A stretch of 36,035 nt of DNA from Patulibacter sp040675535 (GTDB lineage Bacteria; Actinomycetota; Thermoleophilia; Solirubrobacterales; Solirubrobacteraceae). The stretch is taken from the NCBI RefSeq assembly GCF_040675535.1, contig NZ_JBFAPC010000046.1, positions 1 through 36,035 on the forward strand. The letters run 5' to 3'. Both the position numbers and the translations under genes were made by a program. The stretch's first letter is position 1. Each line of letters begins with the position of its first letter. The notes beneath the pieces are model-generated. The model ran no database searches. It saw only the letters and a list, made by a program, of their open reading frames with translations, and had not been told where the DNA came from. This document shows, piece by piece, positions 30,481 through 36,035 of this stretch.

Positions 30481-31512
30481 ATGCGCGTCTGGATCGACCT
30501 GACCAACAGCCCCCACGTCCTGGTCCTGCGCCCGGTCATCGAGGACCTGCGGGCGCGGGGCCACGAGGTCGACGTCACCGCGCGGGACTTCGCGCAGACG
30601 CTCGGGCTCTGCGAGCGGCTCGGGATCGAGCACACCGCGATCGGGCGGCACCGCGGCGAGCGGCTGCCCGACAAGGCGCGCGGGCTGGCGTCGCGGACGA
30701 CGGCGCTCCTGCGCTGGGCGCGCAGGGTCGGCGGGCACCCGGACGGGTCCCGGCCGTTCGACGTGGCGATCGGTCACGGGTCCAACGACGTCACCGTCGC
30801 CGCGGCGCTGCTGGGGATCCCCTCGGCGACGGCGTTCGACTACGAGTGGGCGACGGTCCAGCACCAGATCAACTGCCACCTCGCCAAGGCCGTCGTGGTG
30901 CCCGACGTCATCCCGCCCGAGCGCCTGGCGCCGTACGGCGCGACGGGCAAGATCCGCGCCTACGAGGGGCTCAAGGAGGAGTACTACCTCGCGGACCTGG
31001 TGCCCGACGTCGCCGTGCTCGACGAGCTCGGCCTCGACGCCGCCCTGCCGCTCGCGGTCGTGCGCACGCCGCCCGAGGTCTCCCTGTACCACCGCTTCCA
31101 CAACGACCGGTTCGCGATCGTGCTGGACCGCCTGCGCTCCCAGGGCCAGGTCGTCGTGCTGCCGCGCACCGACGCCCAGCGCGTCGAGCTGCGCGAGGCC
31201 GGCGGCTTCGTGATCCCCGAGCGGCCGATCGACGGGCCGTCGTTGGTCGCGTTCGCGGACCTGGTCGTCAGCGCCGGCGGGACGATGAACCGCGAGGCCG
31301 TCGCGCTCGGCACCCCCGTCTACACGACGTTCGACGGCAAGCCGGGCGCGGTCGACGACGCCCTGATCGCCGACGGCCGCCTGCGCCGCCTGGAGGACCC
31401 GACAGAGGTCGACCTCGTCAAGCGCGACGCCGGCGACGACGGGTCGTCGGGCCGGACCCTGCGGGACCCGAAGGTCCTGACGGACCTGCTGCTGAGCGCG
31501 GCGGACGGCTGA
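30481..31512 (+). CDS. DUF354 family protein (GT-B-like fold)
   Basis: This 343-residue protein is of the DUF354 family, found in bacteria and archaea and resembling UDP-GlcNAc 2-epimerase/GT-B glycosyltransferases. It begins MRVWIDLTNSPHVLVLRPVI, the typical family start, which decided the ATG; an ATG eight codons upstream also exists. Other family features are GHEVDVTARDFAQT, the HGSNDVTVAAALLGIPS segment, the AYEGLKEEYYLADL stretch and the C-terminal SAGGTMNREAVALGTPVYTTF, which looks like a nucleotide-sugar binding site. The reaction is not established for the family. The neighbourhood with a nucleotide-sugar dehydratase supports a glycan role. Confidence 0.88.
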   Translation: MRVWIDLTNSPHVLVLRPVIEDLRARGHEVDVTARDFAQTLGLCERLGIEHTAIGRHRGERLPDKARGLASRTTALLRWARRVGGHPDGSRPFDVAIGHGSNDVTVAAALLGIPSATAFDYEWATVQHQINCHLAKAVVVPDVIPPERLAPYGATGKIRAYEGLKEEYYLADLVPDVAVLDELGLDAALPLAVVRTPPEVSLYHRFHNDRFAIVLDRLRSQGQVVVLPRTDAQRVELREAGGFVIPERPIDGPSLVAFADLVVSAGGTMNREAVALGTPVYTTFDGKPGAVDDALIADGRLRRLEDPTEVDLVKRDAGDDGSSGRTLRDPKVLTDLLLSAADG

Positions 31513-31700
31513 CGCGGCCACGGTCGGTTCGGGCCCTCGGGATGGGGCCGCGGCCGCGGCGGGGCGGTGGTTGCGATTCCCTCGCCCACACCGACGATTC
31601 CGCGACCACCTCCCCTCGGGTCAGACCGACCATCCGTATCAGTCGCACGTTCGCCTCGCCGGACGATGGCATCTGACGGCTTTCCAGCCCGGACCCCGTC

Positions 31701-33326
31701 CTACGCGCCCGCCCAGCCGATCGTGCGGAGCGTCTCGCGCAGGGCCGTCGTCGCGATCGGGGCGACCGTGGCCGCCGCGGCGCACGCGAGGACCGCGCCG
31801 ACGATGAACCGCCACGAGCGGGCGGCCGCGCCGACGGCGACGACCGCGACGCCGCCGAGGCCCTCGAGCGTGGCCACGGCGCGCAGGCCGCCGCCATCCC
31901 AGACCCAGAGCAGCGCGATCGACTCGCCCATCAGGAGGCCGCCGAGGGTGCCCAGCGCCGCCCCGTGGACCCACGAGCCGACGACGCGGCCGCCGTCGCG
32001 GGACGGGCGCCGGCCCAGCGCGGTCGCGTAGGCGGCGCCGAACAGGCCGAGGACGCCACCGACCCCGACGCCCGCGGCGCCCCAGCCGATCCCGAGCTTC
32101 GCGGCCCGGCGGGCGTCGTTGCCGCCGTCCCAGTACGAGAGCCCGTAGTAGGCGACCGACCCCGCGCCGACCATCACCGCGCCCGCGACGATGCCGAGCA
32201 CGAGGCCCCCGACGCCACGGCGCCAGCCGCCGATCGCGCCGCCGACGAAGCCGGCCACGAGCCACGGGCCGCCGAGGCGCGAGAACTCCCACGAGCCGCG
32301 GACCGTCCCCGCCGTCGCGGTCTGGCCCATCCAGCCGAGGAGCCCCGCGCCGATCGCGGCGAGGAGCAGGACGAGGAGGACCGGGACGCCGCCGCGGTGG
32401 GCGCGGGGCGCGGGCGGGGTGCCCGCGGCGCCGTCGGAGACTCCGCCCGGCGTCTCGTTCGGGGGGAGCGTCGTGCGCGGGGCCCCACGGCCTCCCGTGC
32501 CCGACGTCGGTGCACGCCGCGGGTCGGCGTCGCCGGAACGTCGCTCCGGGCCAGGTCGGTCGTGCCACTGCGCAGCGCCGGAGCCACCGGCGGCGGCTGC
32601 CTCGGCCGCGGGGCGCGGCCGGCGCGGTCCGGATCGGGCGGGAGCGGATGCCGCGGTCGGGCGGGGGTCGGGCGGTGTCGGCCGGCGAGGCGCCGGAACG
32701 TCCCGGGCGCCGACGGCCCCCGCGCCGGGACCGACCCGGCGGGCGCTCAGGCGCGTGGTCGCGTCGGGGTCGTCCTCGATCGGCCGGGGCACGCTCACGC
32801 GCGTGACGCCTTCGTCCGCGGGCGCGTCGTCGGGGGAGCGACCGAGGCCCTGGGCCCCGGCGCGCTCGTCGCCCTCCGGCCAGCCTTCGTCGGCCCAGTC
32901 GTCGAGGCGGGGTGCCCGCGCGCTCAGGCGCGTGGTGCGGTCCGGTCCCGCCTGGCGTGCCGCGCGTCGCGACACCGCGGTCCGGTCCTCGTGGCGATCG
33001 AGCACCGGATCCGCCTCCGGTGATCGCCGCGACACGGAGGTCGGTGCCTCGTCGCGGTCGGGCGCTCGGTCCACGCGCGGCGATCGCCGGGACACGGAGG
33101 TCGGCGCCTCGTCCCGGTCCGCGTCCGGTGATCGCCGCGACACGGCGGTCCGCTCGTCGTGACCATCGCGAGCCGCAGCCTCGGCAGCATCGTCCGCATT
33201 CCGTCGCAGCGACCGCACGTCGACCACCCGCGTCGGGTCGCCGGACCCGGCGTCCTCCCACGCGGTCGGGCCCCAGTCGTCGACCGGGGGGCGGTGCTCG
33301 GTGGGGCGGCGGGGATCGCGGTCCAC
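31701..33326 (-). CDS. Multi-span membrane protein with repeated Thr/Ser-Arg motifs in long N-terminal tail
   Basis: This is a 541-residue product from the GTG at 33326; the longer upstream frame covers non-coding repeat DNA. Residues 1-312 are hydrophilic and probably cytoplasmic. They hold at least seven short motifs of the form acidic-x-T-x-[VL]-S-x-R: ERTAVSRR, APTSVSRR twice, DRTAVSRR, TTRLSAR twice and VTRVSVPR. The tail then becomes Pro/Arg/Ala-rich. Residues about 313-528 contain some six hydrophobic segments (VPVLLVLLLAAIGAGLLGW, GGLVLGIVAGAVMVGAG, VAVVAVGAAARSW and others). The repeated threonines look like Ser/Thr-kinase target sites, and two such kinases are encoded in this window. 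A -10-like CACCAT lies seven bases upstream. The function is unknown. Confidence 0.72.
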   Translation of the reverse strand: MDRDPRRPTEHRPPVDDWGPTAWEDAGSGDPTRVVDVRSLRRNADDAAEAAARDGHDERTAVSRRSPDADRDEAPTSVSRRSPRVDRAPDRDEAPTSVSRRSPEADPVLDRHEDRTAVSRRAARQAGPDRTTRLSARAPRLDDWADEGWPEGDERAGAQGLGRSPDDAPADEGVTRVSVPRPIEDDPDATTRLSARRVGPGAGAVGARDVPAPRRPTPPDPRPTAASAPARSGPRRPRPAAEAAAAGGSGAAQWHDRPGPERRSGDADPRRAPTSGTGGRGAPRTTLPPNETPGGVSDGAAGTPPAPRAHRGGVPVLLVLLLAAIGAGLLGWMGQTATAGTVRGSWEFSRLGGPWLVAGFVGGAIGGWRRGVGGLVLGIVAGAVMVGAGSVAYYGLSYWDGGNDARRAAKLGIGWGAAGVGVGGVLGLFGAAYATALGRRPSRDGGRVVGSWVHGAALGTLGGLLMGESIALLWVWDGGGLRAVATLEGLGGVAVVAVGAAARSWRFIVGAVLACAAAATVAPIATTALRETLRTIGWAGA

Positions 33327-33700
33327 GGGACCGATGGTGACGGTCCCCGGTGGTGACGTGCGGCAGACACCGCACACGGGGTCGCCGGCGGCGCCGGAAT
33401 GGGTCCCCGGGACGAGACGCCGGAAGGGTCCCGGGCGGCGCCGGGGCGGGGCGCCGGAAGGGCGCCGGGGCGGTACCGGGACGGGGCGCGCGGAACTCGT
33501 CCTGCGGTCGAGAGTGCGATGGACCCTCCCAGAGGCGGAGCACCGCACTCTCGACCTCGGACCCGTCCTCCCCGGGCCGTCCTCCGCCGGGCGAGCCCGC
33601 CCCTCCGTCCTTCCCGAACCCTCCGATCGCGGCCGGTCGACGACGCCCGGCCCACCGACCCCGGCCGCCAGCGGCACGGGCAAGTGCGAGAATCGGGGCG
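33327..33700. other. Intergenic region with GC-rich repeats and palindromic element
   Basis: These 374 bases lie between divergent genes. Around 33390-33485 imperfect repeats of gcgccggaaggg/gcgccggggcgg follow each other. The third copy of the 49-bp palindromic element is at 33507-33555. The candidate -10 box GAGAAT at 33688-33693 ends seven bases before the dehydratase ATG. Open frames here are Arg/Pro-rich and not credible. Confidence 0.6.
33507..33555 (-). repeat. 49-bp palindromic repeat element, copy 3 (inverted)
   Basis: The outer arms gtcgagagtgcg and cgcactctcgac are perfectly complementary, extendable to 13 bp. The interior is again 25 bases. The reverse complement matches copy 2 (8204-8252) at most positions, including tgct and gggagg followed by ccat. 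Distance from the other copies and the intergenic setting mark it as a dispersed element. Confidence 0.75.
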
Positions 33701-35785
33701 ATGCGCCGTCGCCCCGCCGCGCTGCACTTCCACCGGCTGGCGCCTTTGCAGGCGCTGGTCGACTTCGTGCTGGCCGCGGGCGCGTACTGGCTCGCGTTCC
33801 GGATGCGGTTCGACCTGCAGCACGTCTCGGAGGCGTCGCCGAAGTACTCGAACCTCTTCAACCACACCTGGTACCTCGTGGCGGCGTCGGTCGTTCTCGC
33901 GATCTGGGCGTTCGGCGGGTACCACCGGTCGTGGCGCCACACGGACGGGCGCAGCGACTTCCGGACCGGCCAGGGCGTGGTGGTGGGCCTGCTCCTGTTC
34001 CTCGGCGTCAACGGGATCTTCCACCCGGCCACGTCGGTGAGCTCGACCGAGGGCATCACGACGACGTACCCGCCGCCCAGCATCTACGGGCTGGCGATCA
34101 TCGCCGCGATCTTCCTGATCATCGGCGTGCGGGTGGTCGTCCGGTCGGTCGACGAGCGCCGGCTCCTGCTGGGCTTCTCGCGCCGCAGCGCCGCGAAGAC
34201 CGCGCTGATCGTCGGCGCCGGCGAGGGCGGGCGCCTGGTGCTCAAGGAGATGCTCCGCAACCCGCAGCTCGGGCTCCGGCCGATCGGGTTCGTCGACGAC
34301 GACGACGCGAAGCTGCGCACGCGCGTCGACGGGGTCCGCGTGAACGGGCGGATCGAGGACCTCCCGCGCGTGATCGACGAGCTCGATCCCGACCAGATCA
34401 TCATCGCCATCCCCTCCGCCCCCGGCACGCTGCGCGCGGACGTCCTGCGCGCCGGCCGGCAGCGCGGCGTCCCGGTCCGGACGCTGCCGACGGTCTTCGA
34501 GCTGCTGCAGGCCGGCGACGGCCAGGTCGTCCGCCAGGTCCGCGACGTCCGCGTCGAGGACGTCCTCGGCCGCGACCCCGTCCTGATGGAGCTCGACCGC
34601 GTCGGGTCCTACCTGAAGGACCAGGTCGTCCTCGTCACCGGCGCCGGCGGCTCGATCGGCTCGGAGCTCTGCCGGCAGATCGCCCGCGTGGGGCCGCGGA
34701 GGCTCGTCATCCTCGACCACGCCGAGGACAACCTCTTCGCGATCGAGCGCGAGCTGCTCGACGACCGCCAGGTGCCCGAGGGCGCCGTCGCGTCGGTCAT
34801 CGCGGACGTCAAGGAGGGCGACCGGATCCGCGAGGTCCTCGCCGAGCACCGCCCGACGACCGTCTTCCACGCCGCGGCCTACAAGCACGTGGGCCTGATG
34901 GAGGCCAACCCGGTCGAGGCGGTCCGCAACAACTCGATCGCCACGCGGCTGCTGACCCGGCTGTGCGGCGAGGCCGGCGTGGAGCGGTTCGTGCTCGTCT
35001 CCACCGACAAGGCGGTCACGCCCGCCACCGTGATGGGCGCCAGCAAGGCGCTGGCCGAGCTCGCCGTCGAATCCGCCGCGCAGCGCTGGCCGGACACCCG
35101 GTACTCGTGCGTGCGCTTCGGCAACGTCCTGGGCTCCAGCGGCTCGGTCGTCCCGATCTTCCAGCGCCAGATCGCCAAGGGCGGGCCGGTGACGGTCACC
35201 GATCCGGCGATGACCCGGTACTTCATGACGATCCCGGAGGCCGTGCAGCTCGTCATCCAGGCCGGCTCGCTCGGGACCACCGGCGAGATCCTCGTGCTCG
35301 ACATGGGCGAGCCCGTCGCGATCATGCAGCTGGCCCGCGACATGATCGAGCTGTCGGGGCTCAAGCCCGGCGAGGACATCGCCATCGAGGTCGTCGGCAA
35401 GCGCGCCGGCGAGAAGCTCCACGAGGAGCTCTTCAACCCCTTCGAGACTCCGCGCGCCACGGCTGCGGATCGCATCCAGCGCGCGGAGCGGACGCTCTTC
35501 ACGCCGGCCACGGTCGAGGCGATGTTCGACGAGATCGGCCTGCTCGTCCTCGAGGGCGACGCGCACGGCGTGGCCACGAAGGTCGCCGAGCTGCAGCGGG
35601 TGCACCGCGCCGCCGAGGGCCGCACGCCGGCGCTCGTGCCGGGCGCGCCGGGTGGCGGAGCCGACGGCGCGGCAGCGGCGGTCACGGATGCGCAGCCCGG
35701 CCACGGCGCCACGGTGCCGCCGGTCCGGGCCGACGCGACGGGTGGACTCGAACCCGGAGCGAACGCCTACACTGGTCCGCTATGA
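33701..35785 (+). CDS. Membrane nucleotide-sugar 4,6-dehydratase (CapD/WbpM/PglF type)
   Basis: This is a 694-residue polysaccharide-biosynthesis enzyme that forms 4-keto-6-deoxy nucleotide sugars from UDP-HexNAc. The N-terminal 150 residues hold about four membrane segments. A CoA-binding-like Rossmann region follows (ALIVGAGEGGRLVLKEM, FVDDDDAKL). The catalytic short-chain dehydrogenase domain has the NAD motif TGAGGSIGSE (313-322), FHAAAYKHVGLME and STDKAVTPATVMGASK (434-449). In that motif Met replaces the usual Tyr of YxxxK, as is normal for this subfamily. RFGNVLGSSGSVVPIF and TRYFMTIPEA complete it. A Gly/Ala-rich tail of about 60 residues is extra. Its stop overlaps the next ATG. It probably feeds capsule or glycoprotein sugar synthesis. 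Confidence 0.94.
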   Translation: MRRRPAALHFHRLAPLQALVDFVLAAGAYWLAFRMRFDLQHVSEASPKYSNLFNHTWYLVAASVVLAIWAFGGYHRSWRHTDGRSDFRTGQGVVVGLLLFLGVNGIFHPATSVSSTEGITTTYPPPSIYGLAIIAAIFLIIGVRVVVRSVDERRLLLGFSRRSAAKTALIVGAGEGGRLVLKEMLRNPQLGLRPIGFVDDDDAKLRTRVDGVRVNGRIEDLPRVIDELDPDQIIIAIPSAPGTLRADVLRAGRQRGVPVRTLPTVFELLQAGDGQVVRQVRDVRVEDVLGRDPVLMELDRVGSYLKDQVVLVTGAGGSIGSELCRQIARVGPRRLVILDHAEDNLFAIERELLDDRQVPEGAVASVIADVKEGDRIREVLAEHRPTTVFHAAAYKHVGLMEANPVEAVRNNSIATRLLTRLCGEAGVERFVLVSTDKAVTPATVMGASKALAELAVESAAQRWPDTRYSCVRFGNVLGSSGSVVPIFQRQIAKGGPVTVTDPAMTRYFMTIPEAVQLVIQAGSLGTTGEILVLDMGEPVAIMQLARDMIELSGLKPGEDIAIEVVGKRAGEKLHEELFNPFETPRATAADRIQRAERTLFTPATVEAMFDEIGLLVLEGDAHGVATKVAELQRVHRAAEGRTPALVPGAPGGGADGAAAAVTDAQPGHGATVPPVRADATGGLEPGANAYTGPL
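35768..35773 (+). promoter_or_regulatory. Candidate -10 box (TACACT) before the last gene
   Basis: TACACT ends eight bases before the ATG at 35782 and lies inside the 3' end of the dehydratase gene. It could give the last gene its own leaderless transcript in addition to readthrough. No firm -35 was recognised. Confidence 0.35.
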
Positions 35786-36035
35786 CCTTCGAGGTCCCTG
35801 CGCTGGCAGCCGGTTTCGCCAGCAAATTCGATGAGATCGGGCCGTACATCGGCTTCGGCTCGCTGGTCGCCGTCGTCGCCATGGCGATCCTCGTGTTCGC
35901 GCAGGGACGCGAGCTCCAGCGCCTGCGCGAGTGGGCCGGCAGCTCGCCCGAGCGGCTCGACGCGCTCGAGCGCGAGGTCCGCGACGGCGCCGCGTCCCGC
36001 CTCGCCCAGCCGGTCCCGCGCGCCGTCCCCGGTGC
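35782..36035 (+). CDS. Single-span membrane protein (3' partial)
   Basis: Only the first 84 residues are in the window. The product begins MTFEVPALAAGFASKFDEIG and has one hydrophobic segment at about 22-41 (YIGFGSLVAVVAMAILVFA). A helical, probably coiled, cytoplasmic stretch follows (RELQRLREWA, RLDALEREV), then a Pro/Arg-rich start of a longer region. The ATG overlaps the dehydratase stop (ATGA). The family cannot be named from this part. Confidence 0.75.
   Translation, partial: MTFEVPALAAGFASKFDEIGPYIGFGSLVAVVAMAILVFAQGRELQRLREWAGSSPERLDALEREVRDGAASRLAQPVPRAVPG

Noticed and set aside
31513..31700. Small frames between the DUF354 gene and the minus-strand membrane protein.
   Set aside because: They are short and Arg/Pro/Ser-rich with no start context; the region is only a convergent spacer and no hairpin with a T-tract was found.
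35738..35770. The stretch tggactcgaacccgg looks like the T-arm of a tRNA read on the minus strand.
   Set aside because: No acceptor stem, D-arm or anticodon arm can be built in the adjoining bases, and the sequence is coding for the end of the dehydratase and the start of the next gene.

Overview
The window is very GC-rich. It carries actinobacterial hallmarks: a PASTA-domain Ser/Thr kinase next to Ddl, a second membrane kinase with an MviN-like ectodomain, a DUF354 protein, a large membrane-anchored nucleotide-sugar dehydratase, and many secreted lipoproteins. Gene order and protein style suggest a member of the Thermoleophilia (Solirubrobacterales, for example the Patulibacter/Conexibacter group). 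That placement is an inference from reading, not from a database search.

Layout. Positions 2-4385 hold cell-wall control genes: the 3' part of a PknB-like kinase, translationally coupled D-Ala-D-Ala ligase, and a convergent second kinase. Positions 4386-8978 hold a long intergenic region with a perfect 16-bp inverted repeat, then a coupled three-gene unit (ECF-type sigma factor, membrane-anchored protein, secreted paralogue), then a tandem pair of a 49-bp palindromic element and a lipoprotein with an I78-like inhibitor domain. Positions 9145-14700 are mostly housekeeping: purM, a methyltransferase, uppP with an unusual low-complexity insertion, a DegT aminotransferase and a lipoprotein SGNH hydrolase.

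Positions 14789-27481 are an accessory block of about 12.7 kb. Every recognised gene in it lies on the minus strand, and nearly all encode exported proteins of no recognised function. Its head gene (27481-25205) has a signal peptide, an N-terminal domain, an Ig-like stalk, a basic linker and a unique C-terminal tip. A 5'-truncated second copy (22500-20614) shares the stalk and linker but has an unrelated tip, and 243 bp of the shared part are identical. Around these lie a five-member lipoprotein family, two copies of a secreted 'KRWP' protein with 269 identical bp, small secreted proteins with related C termini, and short 3'-end remnants of family members. One lipoprotein gene has a G9 tract at its start. 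The block looks like a modular, recombining surface or secreted-protein locus and is the best candidate for an undescribed system.

Positions 27681-30427 hold a divergently transcribed pair of paralogous secreted proteins. Positions 30481-36035 return to envelope and sugar metabolism: a DUF354 protein, a membrane protein with a repeated Thr/Ser-Arg motif in its N-terminal half, a third copy of the 49-bp palindrome, the polysaccharide-type dehydratase, and a partial membrane protein. Several genes have a -10-like hexamer only 6-8 nt before the start codon, which suggests leaderless transcripts.
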